Shown here: piece after piece, positions 11,441 through 23,563 of the stretch
Layout of the letters: the number at the start of each line of letters is the position of its first letter
Numbering within the stretch: position 1 is the first letter of the stretch
Origin: Aegilops tauschii subsp. strangulata
Lineage: Eukaryota > Streptophyta > Magnoliopsida > Poales > Poaceae
Assembly (NCBI RefSeq): GCF_002575655.3
Contig: NC_053041.3
Span: 370,557,054-370,621,053, forward strand
DNA: 64,000 bases
Reading direction: 5' to 3'
Notes under the pieces: model-generated
What the model was told of the DNA's origin: nothing
Seen by the model: only the letters and a program-made list of their open reading frames with translations
Databases searched by the model: none
Translations under genes and position numbers: made by a program

Positions 11441-11639
11441 GAGTTCCTGGTTACGGTGGGAGGTCGGGGGCCGAGCGATGCGCGTTTCTTTCGTACACGT
11501 ACGCGCGTGTGTGCGAGGCGTTGGGCTCTAACTGAACCCGAGCGATTGCACTGCAGGCTACGCGTTACTGAACCCGAGCGATCGATCGATGGCTGTTAAC
11601 TGAACCCGATCAAGCGATTCCTTCGCTACTGCTGCTAAC

Positions 11640-12000
11640 TGAAGCCGATCGATTGGATGAATAGTGAGCGTTGCGGGGGGGGGGGGGGGGGGTTGGATGA
11701 ACAGCGAGCGGTGGCGTTGCCTCTGGATGAACAGGACCCTGTGGTGTAGTGGAGGGCTGGATGAACAGTAGACGGTGGAGGGGTGCCCGTGGAGGGGTGG
11801 TTGAACAGGACCCTGTGGTGTGGAGGGCTGGATGAAGAGTAGACGGTGGAGGGGTGCCCATGGAGGGGTGGTTGAACAGTAGCCGGTGGAGTAGCGCGCA
11901 GTGGAGGTTGGATGAACAGGAGCCCGTGGAGGCTGGAGGAGGTCAACGGTAGCCCGTGGAGGCTGGAGGAGGTCGACGGTGGAGATGAACAGTATCCCGT
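11640..12000. repeat. Imperfect GC-rich tandem repeats with a G18 run
   Basis: A run of 18 G lies at 11675-11692. It is followed by imperfect repeats of about 74 bp (GGATGAACAG...GGACCCTGTGGTG...GGTGGAGGGGTGCCC), seen from about 11700 to 11890 and more weakly to 12000. No coding potential: the translations are repeat artefacts. Confidence 0.7.
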
Positions 12001-12008
12001 GGAGTCCC

Positions 12009-12434
12009 GTTTTGCGGTACGCCACACCCCTCCCGATGAACAGGACCCCCGTTTCGATCGTAGGAGGTCCGTTTCGTCCGTTTTGCGGTACGCCACACCC
12101 CTCCCGATCAACAGGACCCCCGTTTCGACCGTAGGAGGTCTGTTTCATCCGTTTTGCGGTACGCCACACCCCTCCCAATCAACAGGACCCCCGTTCCGAA
12201 CGTAGGAGGTCCGTTTCCTCCGTTTTGCGGTACGCCACACCCCTCCCGATCAACAGGACCCCCGTTTCGACCGTAGGAGGTCCGTTTCCTCCGTTTTGCG
12301 GTACGCCACACTCCTCCCGATCAACAGGACCCCCGTTTCGACCGTAGGAGGTCCGTTTCCTCCGTTTTGCGTTACGCCACACCCCTCCCCATGAACACGA
12401 CGCATTCCGTTGCCTCCCCATGAACACGATGACG
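12009..12434. repeat. 71-bp minisatellite, six units
   Basis: The word GTTTTGCGGTACGCCACAC starts at 12009, 12080, 12151, 12222 and 12293, and with one change at 12364. The spacing is exactly 71 bp every time. Each unit also holds GGACCCCCGTTTCGACCGTA and GGAGGTCCGTTTC. The last unit decays after about 12395. There are no indels between units, so the array is either young or homogenised. Confidence 0.95.
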
Positions 12435-12699
12435 ACGTTGTTTCTCCGTTCTGACCCAGCCATGTACACGAGCCCTCGCCGTACATATGCGCGAGTAGGC
12501 GTTCGAGACCCTGCCCGTATGTACGTACGTGGCCGTATTTTCTTTCTTGCACCCTGGCCGCTGTACGTACGTGTACATGCTATGTGCGCGCCTCTACTAC
12601 GACACGTACGCGCCTCTACTACGACACGTGCGCGCCTCTACATCGACCAGTATATATGTACGTACACGTTCGCGACCAGAATGACAACGCTGCGTACGC

Positions 12700-14270
12700 T
12701 TCGACCAGGTGGGTCCCGACTGTCAGGAACTTCCTTGCCTGCGAAGATGTAGCTCGTGGGTCCCAGCAGTCAGGGGGGCGAATCGTTTTGTTTTTTGCCC
12801 GGACGCACTTCCTTGCGTGCGAAGATGTAGCTGGTGGGTCCCAGCAGTCAGGGGGCGAATCATTTTTTTCCCCGGACGCACTTCCTTGCGTGCGAAGGTG
12901 TAGCTGGTGGGTCCCAGCAGTCAGGGGAGAAACTTTTTTTCGCGAAATACGGTGGCCCGTCTGGTGGGTCCCTGCTGTCAGGTGGAGGAATCATTATTTT
13001 CCGTGTAATAAGGAGGCACTTCCTTGCTGCCGCCGTGGACCCAGCTGTCAGCCTCTCCACGTACAGTCCACGTCCGATGGAAGTCGTTCCCTTACCACGT
13101 TGACCACGCCGCGCCGAGAGCACCAGGGCGGTGGACGACGGCGAGGCCTAGGAAGGGGACGACGCGGAGCCGGTGAAGACGCGGCAGTGGATGCCCATGC
13201 GGAGAGGAGTATGAGGATTCACTCGTTCGGCTGCGGTGTGAGGCTGCCGTCGCCGTAGGGCCTGGCCAGCGGTGGGAATAGTAGGGGGCGGTGAGGCCTC
13301 CGCGGCAGCACAGCCGGCCATGGGAGGCAGGAGCAGGCGGCACGACCGGCGCTGCTTTGGGCGGCTGGAGCAAGAAGACCAGAGGTTGAAGAAGCACTAC
13401 GGCCGTTGGATGGACATCGTACGGTCACTGGAGCTAGAATCGTTCATATTGACTAAGTTGACAAAGCCCTCCGTCCCCGTCAACTTAGTAGGCCAACAAG
13501 TCAGCCTCCCACCAAGGTGGGTCCCAGCTAGCAGGGGGAGTATTCTTTTTTTGTGCGTAATAAGGAGGCACTTCCGGTCGGTCTGAGCTGACAGCGGGGG
13601 GAACGTTTTTTTCACGAAATACGGTGGCCCGTCCGGTGGGTCCCAGTAATCAGGGGGAAATGTTTTTTTCTCGAAATAAGGTGGCCCGTCCGGTGGGTCC
13701 CTGCTGTCAGGTGGAGGAATAATTATTTTGCGCGTAATAAGGAGGCACTTCCTTGCGGCCGCCGTGGACCCAGCTGTCAGCCTCTCCACGTACAGTACTC
13801 TTCCGATGGATGTCGGTCGTTGACCACGCCGCGCCGAGAGCACCAGGGCGGTGGACGACGGCGAGGCCTAGGAAGGGGACGACGCGGAGCCGGGGAAGAC
13901 GCAGCAGTGGAAGCCCGCGCGGAGAGGAGTACGAGGGTTCACTGGTTCAGCTGCGGTGTGAGGCTGCCGCCGCCGCAGAATAACAGGGGGTGTGGGTGAG
14001 TGGAGGGATGGCCTGGCCAGCGGTGGGAGTAGTATGGGGGCGGTGAGGCCTCTGCGGAAGCATAGCCGGCCACGGGAGGCAGGAGTAGGCGGCACGACCG
14101 GCGCTGCTTTGGGCGGCTGGACCAAGAAGACCAGAGGTTGAAGAAGCACTACGGCCGTTGGATGGACATCGTACGGTCACTGAAGCTAGAATCGTTTATA
14201 TTGACTAAGTTGACAAAGCCCTTGGTACACTCCAACTTAGTAGGCCCACAGGTCAGCCTCCGAAACGGTG
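12700..14270. repeat. Short repeats and a 0.57-kb direct duplication inside the CACTA element
   Basis: From 12700 on, a unit with GTGGGTCCCAGCAGTCAGGG and GCACTTCCTTGCGTGCGAAG recurs several times. A larger block at about 12950-13515 is repeated at about 13680-14265, offset 729 bp at its left end and 752 bp near its right end because of small insertions in the second copy. Both copies hold the same GC-rich text (CACGCCGCGCCGAGAGCACC and so on). The ORFs in the two copies are not conserved as frames, so I see repeat DNA and not a gene family. Confidence 0.8.
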
Positions 14271-14459
14271 CGCCCTAGATGTCAGGGGGAGGAATCATTT
14301 TTTGGGCGGCGAAGCTAAGAATATCCGAGATTGAAGAAGAAGCACGACATCCGTTGGATAGACATCCAACGGCCACTGCTGCTAGAACCGTGTGTTGACT
14401 ATAATAAGTTGACAAAGCCTTGCATACGCGTCAACTTATTTTTTTAGGGGACGCGTCAC

Positions 14460-15070
14460 TTAGTAGGCCCACAAGTGCGTGGCAGACAACTTATAGCCCA
14501 TTTGCATTTTGTAAGAATGTACAGCCCATTTTTGAATTCTAATGGAATTTACAACAGCCCATTTACAGTTTGTTAAAAGTACAGCCCATTTTCTAGCTAG
14601 GACAACGATTAATAATTTCAACCAACCGTTGAAGACAGAATTCAATAAAATTTCCCACATTTTGATGGGATCCGAAATATTTTTATCCCGAAATTTCTAG
14701 TCAGATTAAATATAAATTTGTATTAAAAATCCAACGAAACATTGCGCGCGCAACAATGAAAATTTAAGATTTTCAAAATCCATAAATAATATTTTATAAA
14801 CTAATTTCGTGTTTGGTGCATTTTTTTATAGTTACTGCCCAGTTTTTATAATTACATCCCATTTATTATTTTTTAAAGCCCATTTTCCTGTTAAGCCTAA
14901 TGCATCCCTCCTAGAAAAGATTTGCAGCCCAGCGGGGCGGAGAATAACAAGTTGACCTTGCCTGGGTATTCCTCAAAAAGACGTATAGCTGGGCTAGCCA
15001 TTTTCATCTTGAAAAAAGTAGTATCTGGGCTGGATATCTGGCCTGGGCTAGACGGGCCATAGCCCGCCCA
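14460..15070. repeat. Cluster of AGCCCATTT/TGGGCY words
   Basis: AGCCCATTT or close variants recur (near 14496, 14523, 14555, 14582, 14876), followed by GGGCTAGCC, GGGCTGGATATC, CTGGGCTAGACGGGCC and AGCCCGCCCAG near 15000-15070. The word TGGGCC/TGGGCT is the core of plant site II (TCP-binding) promoter elements; in a transposon it may equally be a transposase-binding repeat. No gene is seen from 14270 to 15560. Confidence 0.5.
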
Positions 15071-15561
15071 GTTAATACCCTGCTATCCTCTGAACAACAA
15101 CGAAATCATGGCCAAGAAAAACTCTGCAGTGCTCACGCCTTAAAAACACAAATACTGCTCGAGCTGCTTGGTCCCAGCTGTCGGCCGCACCTTGTGCAAT
15201 TCTCTCGTTTATATTGACTACATAGGTTGACAATGGTGTGGGACCGTGATGTCAGGAAACCAGGAGAAAGCAAAAAAAAATAGTTGTACATAATAAGGAG
15301 GCACTTGCGTACGTACGACTATGGCCCTAGTGGGTCCCTAGTGTCATCCAGTCAAAATAAATTCATCTCCTGAATCCTCATGTTCGTTGATGATGTTAAC
15401 AATGCTCGGCGCCACGGCGAGCGCAACAACTTGAAGGACAACGGAGAGGGCCTCGCGGGCCCTACGGATGGTCTGATCAGCGCCCGCTGCTCATTCAGGA
15501 AGCCAAGATCATCGGACACCTATGAGCACCTTCGAGAAACTGAGACGGCATGAAACGGTAA

Positions 15562-16001
15562 GGCCGTGCTTGGGAGCTCTGGTTTATTTCAAACCTGTAT
15601 TAACATACAAGTGTAATTTACTCGTCATCGGAAACAATGCGTAAAATACAGGCGTAATGAAACCGAGGGCCCGAGGTCTGTAAGTAAAATCGGCGGGTTA
15701 CGCGCGTAATTTGAGAGACCAGTGTATATTTTACGAGCACTGCTATATGGACGACATTACCAGACGATACATGCACGACGTGCGTATCATGCCATCCATG
15801 GGCAAGGCTGAAACAGCAGCTAACGGCTGGATTAGCAATCGTCCGAGTGTCGTTCAGCGTTTTTATCGTGTGTGAAGTACTTCCGATATTTTACTAGTCG
15901 AAATCCACCAACCAAGCGCCTTCGCCCGAGACCATGCTTTAATTTACAAGCGTCAGTTTTACAAGCGGTTTTGGTTGGAAAACGACGATCCAATCACGGC
16001 C
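15562..16001. mobile_element. Harbinger/Tourist-type MITE inside the CACTA element
   Basis: 440 bp with inverted ends: GGCCGTGCTTGG at the left and CCAATCACGGCC at the right (one mismatch across 12 bp). They are flanked by TAA at 15559-15561 and TAA at 16002-16004, the 3-bp TSD of PIF/Harbinger elements. There is no coding capacity. It inserted into the CACTA element, so it is younger than that element's internal sequence. Confidence 0.8.
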
Positions 16002-16004
16002 TAA

Positions 16005-16970
16005 TATCATGAGTTGGTCGGAAGATCATATGGTTTCACGTCTAACCTACCCGACTTGTCGTATAGGCTATGAATGAAACATCAGACGATGAACTTCTTA
16101 AGCATGGAAACAACAGAAGAGGATGATCTTCTTAACAAGCAAATCACTGGCATTAGATCGACATGCAAAACAATACGAAGCATTATTCTCAGGAGGCACG
16201 GTGAACAGCTCGTGATGCCGCATGCCACAACATTCCAAGCTCAACTTTGCAATCAAACACAAGGCCTGGCATTACATAGACAATATTCAGAACAAACTCT
16301 TAACACAGGAATATCTCAGTAGAGTAACTATTTACTTCTAAACTGAACACAGGAATAGGAAAAAACAATCGACGCTGCTCACAGCAAGGGCGTCCCACTC
16401 AAAAATATCAAATGCATGTCTTCTGGCTAACATCAATGAGCAAATTTTGACAAGGTTTTCCAATTCCAATATATTAAACTAACGTCTTCTTGCTAACATC
16501 AATGATTGAACTTTGACAAGCTTTTCCCATTCAAAATATGTAATGCCTATGATCGTGGAGTCCTGTCGTAGCTTCTTGTACTTGTTTGGGCACTTTTTGC
16601 CCAGGGCACTCCACGTGTTGTTAAATTGCCAATGGTCTCTACAGACTAGTCATGTCACCGGTGTCTAATAATACTCTGTAAAGCTTCTCGGTCATTCCTT
16701 CTGTAATGTAGCGCAAACAGTGGCTGCTTCTTTCTGCAAAGTGGAACGACCAACTGGACCCAGTAATGCAGCAATTTGCCTTGGACACATTGGCTCCTTT
16801 TGTGTAGTTCAACTAAAATCGAAGTCGGAATAAAACCGAGCTTTAATTTTGATATCCCTGTAAGCAACAATAGGTATAAGGGAAACAATTACTGAGAAAT
16901 AACGGTTGATGACTTGTACTCCTAGAAGAAAAGCATCTACTGATCTACTTTATCTTAATGGGAAACAAAG
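16005..16970. other. CACTA internal sequence, nothing recognised
   Basis: AT-rich sequence with short chance ORFs only (82 and 77 codons, no domain). A small duplication of CTTCT(G/T)GCTAACATCAATGA occurs near 16420 and 16487. Confidence 0.4.
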
Positions 16971-16974
16971 CAGG

Positions 16975-18400
16975 AGAGTAGCAATTCTCCATCAGTGTGA
17001 TTCATTCATATTGACTGAGACATTATCTTAACAATGCCTTGTTTCAACATGTATAAAGAACGACAAAGCAGAAAAGAACCATTCCTAAAACAATGCAACT
17101 GATTCATTTTAACAGAGACATTATCTTAACAATACCTTGGTTAAACATGTAGAAAGAACTACAAAGCAGGATAGTACCATTCCTAACAAGTGTTGCAGTT
17201 TTGAACTAAGATTCAGTAGTTAATTAATTCTGAGAGTGGCATTGCTTAATTTTACCAGCGGCATTAGATTAACGAAAAGCATAAACAGTTCCAGGGAGAG
17301 TGGGCGCAACAACAGTATGTGCTTCCATCTACTTATAAAGGGGGTGATGCAGAGTTTGTTGTAACAAAGCAACAAGCATCATGTCTGGGTTGGTCCCATT
17401 TTTTTCACTACTTAATGGGAAAAGACAGCAATACAATAGCTTCAATTCAACATTTATTTAAAACAGTACCAATACAAGTAGCACAACATCTCAAAGCACA
17501 CTGCATAATCATGTGGATGAAGTCCTGTACTGACCTTTCATGAGACGGACAAGATAAAATACGAATCTGCCAACACGAATAGGAAATCCAATCTCGTTTT
17601 GTGAAGTTGCACTGAAATCAAGCAAAGTGTTTCGCGTAGCGAAGCAAAATTTCGCAATAGCAACAAGTTGAATAGATATCCCTGTTTAAACAGAGGCAAA
17701 AAAGGAATCAATTACTGGCTAATAAAGGAGGATGAAACATGCGGCCACAAAAATGGTAATCCCGCCAATCCCTAACAAGTGTTGCAGTTTTGAAATAAGA
17801 TTCAGTAGTTAATTCTGAGAGTGGCATCAATTACTGGCTTATAAAGGGGGTGATGCTGAATTTGTTGTAACAAAGAAACAAGCATCATGTCTGGGTTGGT
17901 CCCATTTTTGTTCACTACTTAATGGGAAAAGACAGCAATACAATAGCTTCAATTCAGCATTTATTTAAAACAGTACCAAAACAAGTAGCACAACATCTCA
18001 AAGCACACTGCACATCATGTGGTTGAGACCAAGATTTGAAACAACTCGCCACGAAGACTGGAAACAAATCTCGATCTCCTTTTGTGCAGTTCCACCAAAA
18101 TTAAGCAAAGTCACCGGTGTGACATTCAAGTTGAACTGCACAAAACACTCTTAAAACATAAGTGTTTCGAGTAGCGAAGCAAAATGTCGCAATAGCAACA
18201 AGTTGAATCGATAGCCCTGTTTTAACAGAGGCAAAAAAGGAAACAATTACTTGCCGATAAAGGAGGATGAAACAAACGGTGACAGAAAGAAGCATCTAAC
18301 TTATCTTGGATGGAAAACAAAGTAGGACAGTAGCATTTCTAAAACGGTTGCATTGATTCATATTAACAGAGACATTCTCTTGAAACAACATTCGTTAAAA
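16975..18400. repeat. Direct duplications inside the CACTA element
   Basis: A unit of about 110 bp holding GAGACATTATCTTAACAAT occurs at about 16980-17085 and 17090-17195, with a third diverged copy at about 18350-18400. A larger block (about 17335-17520) with GCATCATGTCTGGGTTGGTC and CAACATCTCAAAGCACACTG is repeated at about 17845-18020. A GTAGCGAAGCAAAATTTCGC segment near 17635 recurs near 18174. These look like segmental duplications; no gene is supported. Confidence 0.7.
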
Positions 18401-19405
18401 AATGTAATTTACTTTTAACAGTGGCATTGCTTCAATTTTCCGGCGGCATTCTTAGATTAACAACCGCAAAATAGTTGTATGGGACATGCCAGCACCATGT
18501 GCATCCACACATATAAATGGGTGATGCAGAGTATGTAGCCAAGCAGCATATATGCGCTGGTCCCATATTTGTTCTCTTTGAACCTTCTTCCTATGTGAGG
18601 GCAGCAAATCTAGTCCTGCACAAACTACCCCACCCCCAGTTTCTTTCCCTTTTCAACAAAGAGATCGGTTCCTTACAGATGTGTGTACTGGGTTACCCCC
18701 TTTTTCCCTTTTCGACCTACAAAGCGGCTGGATAGCCAGTCTATACTACTTTCCGCCCCTCCTTTCCTCATTGAACCATGTCCTAGATTCTTGCTCCAGC
18801 CCACCGCACCCTTCTTTCCTCTTTGAACCAAGACCTAGATTCGACTACAGATCAAAAAAGATCCACATGCAGCTAGAGCAACGACGGTTTGAAAGAAACA
18901 TATACCTTAGGGTCGTTGGGATGTGGCAAGGCGTGCGGCGGGAGGCCGGATCTGCCCACACTACATACGGCAACGGGAAGAAGGGGTCGGTGGCCCTCCC
19001 GCACAGGCGCTGGGTGAAAGAGAACAGCGCAGCCGGCAGTGGATTGCCTCCCTCGCCGAAGGCGATAGAGTGAATGCTGCACCTCCTCCCCTTCCCGGTG
19101 CGACAGGATACGGACGCCTCCTTCACCAGCTGTGAGGGGGGAGAGAGAGACAAGAGGCCAACGCAGTCTTGTTTAGATCTGGTGAAGAGAGGGTGAGAGA
19201 CTGTGAATATAGCAAACCCTAGCAAATGAACGCTGAGCCTCCAGCGTGTAACATATATGGAGAGGGTGAGAGAGCGAGACGCGAGAAACTCTATCAAACA
19301 AGAGGCTATAATGGAGTAAAAAAATCTCTCCATAGTAGTGCTTTTAAATAGAATACGCGCGTTCCCGGAAAAAAAGAAACGAAAACTGGCGGACAATTTT
19401 TTAAG
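18400..19405. other. CACTA internal sequence, nothing recognised
   Basis: The region includes pyrimidine-rich text (18600-18840) and a more GC-rich stretch (18900-19130). The longest ORF (192 codons, 18845-19423, minus) shows no domain, and its composition follows the other frames. I do not call it a gene; a captured gene fragment cannot be excluded without a protein search. Confidence 0.35.
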
Positions 19406-19590
19406 GGTCTGTCTAGGACACATCTAGATGTGACATAGTTATGTCACATCTAAGTTGATGTCCACTCTATTTGTGGTCTATTTTTTTTCCTAGTTTTTTT
19501 TGTTTCTTGTTGCTACATTATATACTTGTGGGAGCTTAGATGTGATATCCTTAAATAACATCTAGATGTGAATTACACAAACTGATTTTC
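19406..19590. mobile_element. Possible MITE remnant
   Basis: GGGTCTGTCTAGGACACATC is followed by the inverted words ACATCTAGATGT, TTAGATGTG and CACATCTAA on both sides of an AT-rich centre. The look is that of a wheat MITE end, but I cannot find matching outer ends or a TSD, so it may be a fragment. Confidence 0.35.
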
Positions 19591-21465
19591 TAACGTACCA
19601 AGAAAGAAAACTCGATCAAACACACGCCCCCGCTTCCAGGTCGCGAGAGTCGTCGCGCACACACACATAGACATAGACATGCATATCCGTGTTTACGTAA
19701 AATTCCATTTCCATCTCCATCTCCAATCATATTTGTCCAACTGGCACATTATTTACGTTGTTAATTATATACGCAGCAATATTCACGTACAGCATCTCTT
19801 GTTTGCGCACGTCCGGACCGCTGCCACGGCCGGTCCTGACCAACCCGAACCCTCTTCATCACCCGCGCGTGCTTCCCGCCCGAAACGGTCAGTGCCGCAT
19901 TCATGCCCGGCCAGAGCAGACGCGGCCTCTCACTGGCGCCGGCATTGAAGCGGCGCGCCGGCCGAGAGAGCGTCGCCCGTGCCGCTTCCGGGTGCACGCG
20001 GCTGCTCCGCTTTCAAAGGTCGTAATAGCCGGCTACAACATGCATGTAAAAAGTTCTTGGGAGTCCGTGCTACAGCTAGCTGTCCTCCCCAACTCGTCAA
20101 TCTCTTCCAGTAGTGCTAGTACTCCATGGCGCGATCCATCGACAAGCAGGCGGGAAAGTTATCGTATACTCGGTTTGCGGTGAGTGGCATGTCGAGCGAC
20201 CGTGTGGGGTCGAGCCGTGGAGGAGGGTGAGACACGAACACGACAGACGTGATTTAAACGTTGGTTTTGCTCGATGGCGCGATCCAACGAAATGAAACAT
20301 TGGTTTCTCTCCGTTTCCATTTTTTCTTCGGAAAAACGGAAACTTTCCACTCCATTTTCATTCCTATTCCAAGGTTGCCCCGTTACAACATTCCATCAAA
20401 TACAAAGGAAAACTAACACGCATGCTGATGCATCTCAATGATTCACAGATCATAGCCAATATTTACTTCACAACTAAAGAAAAAAGTTGTGAGAGCGTGT
20501 ACGAAAGACAAACTACTGATTGGGTCACTACGACTTAAACCCTAAACCCTAAACATGATCTAATTTCCTGGCCAGGTAGAACCTGTCGAAGGAAAGATGG
20601 CTGGCACCCTCGGATCATACGATGCTTTTGTGCAGTTCCACTAAAATCGACCTGAGCATCCCGGATGGCAAAGATATTGAAGAAGTGTGATTAGAATAAT
20701 AGTACTGGCACTAGTTCATGAGACATAAACTCATCACAAGTAAAAGCGGTAGAAGTAGAGAAAGATCGACATGGAGATGGAGCTACGGCAATGGAGCAAG
20801 CCGGCTCCAAAAGGAAGATGGACTACCTGGGACGTCGGGATGTAGCTAGAAGGGCGGTCGGGACGCGGCATCGTCCCATACCGCGGTGACCCTCGATTGG
20901 GACGCACCGACTGTGGGTTTTCTCCCTCGCCGATGTCGACCGCGTCTACGCAGAACATTGTTCCCTTCCCCCAGCTGCGGGATCAGGCCCGTCGTTCTAT
21001 GCTTGTGAAGAGAGCAACCTAAGCAAGCAGGCTTGTAGCTTAGGCTCCTGCTAGTGTATATATAGTGGTTTTCTTTTTCTCTCCATATCAACCATTTTAT
21101 ATTGCGTACGTGTCATTCAAGAGTGAAATGATGGTTGCTTCTTCCGACTAACTTACTGTGTGATTTGACTGCTCCTTAGTGGCCCCTACACGTACTCCCC
21201 CTACGTGTATGCAACAGTCACACGTACACATGGACGCAAAAACGTGCGCGACACCCTAATGCATGCATGTCCGAGCACACGACGGAACACACACGGTCAC
21301 GCTCAAGTGCTCAACCTACACGTGCATGCACACACATACTCAGTCAGGGTGAGCTAGTGACCGTATAAACACCGGAAAATATATATATTGAGCACATGAG
21401 CGTATTATGAAGTCCACTGACCGTATTTTTACAAATATACAGTGACAGACAGTGTATTTATCTCG
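19591..21465. other. CACTA internal sequence, nothing recognised
   Basis: Mixed-composition DNA with a GC-rich part near 19800-20010 and scattered ORFs under 145 codons. A short CCCTAAA-type stretch at 20537-20556 resembles telomeric repeats but has barely three units. No gene, RNA gene or transposon boundary is supported. Confidence 0.35.
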
Positions 21466-21471
21466 TTTGAA

Positions 21472-22532
21472 ATTAAGCCATATTAACCGGAGAGGAGGCA
21501 GTATGGACTAGCATTACTTTGATGTGTCCCGTCAACTTGCCGAACGAGGAGAAGGTTGCACGACGGGAGAAGCTTGCGCGCGGTGGCTCGCAGGACAAGG
21601 AGAAACTTTTGACTAATGCAAGCTCTCCTTCGCTCAGGCGGTGGACGTGCAACAGTTAATTTGGTGTCAGATTGCCAGAAGCATACACTATACTACTAGT
21701 GCTATTATTGTTCGACTTCCCGAATAGCCGAACAGCCAAGCGCAAAGTTTACTAGTACTACTACTATAGTCTATAAAGGTACGTACTATACTAGTACTAG
21801 GAACCGGATGGAGGAGCGTCTGCACTCTTATTATAATTTTAAAATGTGATAAAGCAATCTTCAACACATTTGGTTCTCTTCGAGGGTTCTCGCATGTAAT
21901 AATGGAAGTTGATTGCATGGAACACTCGCCACAATTCTTGCTTAATTCTGGCTCATATCTTGTTACAAGTAGTAGCGCTCGGTAATATTTCCTCTTTTTG
22001 TTATTCAGCATGTAAACAGGTCAGCAAACCTTGCGGCGCATCTTCGTGCGAACCGTGCTTGCTGCACTTTGAATGTGGCCGAGAGCTGGCTTGATGAAAC
22101 ACCTCGCTTCCTACTTCTTTTTTTTGCAGGGTACCTCGCTTCCTAGTGACCAGTGTCTTGGCTGATCGTCCTAAGAATGCTTATATATGAATAAAGCTCT
22201 CTCATTTACCCACAAAAAAGACTAAGCCATATTAACCGGAAAGGAGGGAGTATGGACTAGGACTACTTTTTGGTGTGTCCCGTCAACTCGCAGAACGAGG
22301 AGAAGCTTGCAGGACAAGGTGAAGCTCACTTACGCCTTTTGACTAATGCAACCTACCCTCGGTGGACATGCATCAGTCCATTCGGTGTCAGATTGTCAGA
22401 GGCATACACTATAGTACCCAACATGCGGAGTACCATCATTGTTCGACTTCACGAAGAGGCGAAAAGCCAAGCGCAGTAGTACGAGTAGTACTACTACTAG
22501 AACCGCATTGTGGAGCGTCTGTACTCTTATTT
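21472..22532. repeat. Diverged direct duplication within the CACTA element
   Basis: A block at about 21472-21836 recurs at about 22221-22532. Shared words include TAAGCCATATTAACCGGA, GTGTCCCGTCAACT, TTTTGACTAATGCAA, GTGTCAGATTG and TTGTTCGACTTC. Both copies start with a Stowaway-like end (CCGGARAGGAGG). The copies differ by indels, so the duplication is old. No gene in either. Confidence 0.7.
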
Positions 22533-22822
22533 TTTTATCTCTCATAAAGTACACGTTTATTCCGGAGAAGGGCGGAAAACGGCAGCCCAACATGTAATGA
22601 ATGATATCGATCAACCAACCATGCTCGAATATATCTTGGCCTCCGTGCGAGCCCGTCTGTGTGTTCTCGCTCCTCGTCTCTCTCAAGGAACGGCGGCTTG
22701 GCTCTTTGCCGTCAATTGAGATCGGTTTGCTCACACTCCTGTCCCACATGTCAGTGATATGCCAAGAGGAGGTGCGTTGACTGACTGGCCATACGCGTAC
22801 TTGGTTTTGCACCTTCATACTA

Positions 22823-22895
22823 CTCCTCCCTCCGTCACAGTTTACAGGGCGCGCTTCATTATGATGCATTTCTCTCAATGCATTTCCACCACCGG
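22823..22895. mobile_element. Stowaway-like MITE end fragment
   Basis: CTCCTCCCTCCGTCACAGTT followed by TACAGGGCGCGCTT matches the typical CTCCCTCCG terminus of grass Stowaway MITEs. The other end is not found nearby. Confidence 0.45.
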
Positions 22896-23340
22896 AGAGA
22901 CTTTAGACGCGTTTGGTTTAATGCTCAATTAATTAGGGCATGGTAACCGCAATCAAGTCCACAATTTTCTCTCCATGTACTGTACTACTACGGAGTGGAG
23001 TAAGTGCATGCATGTGTGTACCCGGGGTGGAAGCACTGCATGCATGTGTGTACGCATTATTCCCTCTAGTAATAGACGTCGTGCTATAACTACCAATGCT
23101 ATTTTTCAGGCCGATCGCTAGTCGCCTTGGTCCCACAGATTTTTTTTCTTTTTTCTGAAGCATGCTGTATAAACAGTGACGGATGGAGTAGTATGAGTGG
23201 ATTCAAAGAAGAGCGTATTGATGGTTGCTTCTTCAGAGCAACTTACAGTGGGAAAGGTGGGGCTTATGATTTGACTGCTCATTACTCACTATTAATGTGG
23301 CGCAACGACCGGGCTGAGTCTCCCATGCGATTGTGCACTA

Positions 23341-23558
23341 CCCCCTCGGTTCTTAAATATACTCCGGAGTATTTGTCTTTCTAGAGATTTCAACGAGTGA
23401 CTACTCAAATATTTGTCTTTTTAGAGATTTCAAATGGACTGGCACATACGGATGTATATAGACATATTTTAGAGTGTAGATTCACTCATTTTGCTCCGTA
23501 TGTAGTCACTTGTTGAAATCTCTAGAAAGACGAATAGAATATTTAGGAACGGAGGGAG
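23341..23558. mobile_element. Stowaway (Tc1/mariner) MITE
   Basis: 218 bp with inverted ends (CCCCCTCGGTTCTTAAATAT / ATATTTAGGAACGGAGGGAG type), flanked by TA at 23339-23340 and 23559-23560, the Stowaway TSD. The two halves are inverted copies of each other (TTTCTAGAGATTTCAAC left, GTTGAAATCTCTAGAAA right), so it can fold into a long hairpin. No coding capacity. It lies near the right end of the CACTA element. Confidence 0.9.
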
Positions 23559-23563
23559 TACAC

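Noticed and set aside
12009..12434. CRISPR-like array
   Set aside because: The units are continuous 71-bp copies without unique spacers, and this is plant nuclear DNA.
11558..12578. Several minus-strand ORFs with repeating GVWRTAKR/GCGVPQNG words
   Set aside because: They are the 71-bp DNA repeat read in shifting frames (71 is not a multiple of 3), not a repeat protein.
12584..13258. 224-codon plus-strand ORF in the CACTA element
   Set aside because: It spans short direct repeats and changes character along its length; the second copy of the duplication (13680 on) does not keep the frame.
18845..19423. 192-codon minus-strand ORF in the CACTA element as a captured gene
   Set aside because: No motif or exon-like structure seen; a protein search would be needed before calling it.
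20537..20556. Telomere-like CCCTAAA repeat
   Set aside because: Fewer than three units; far too short for an interstitial telomere track.
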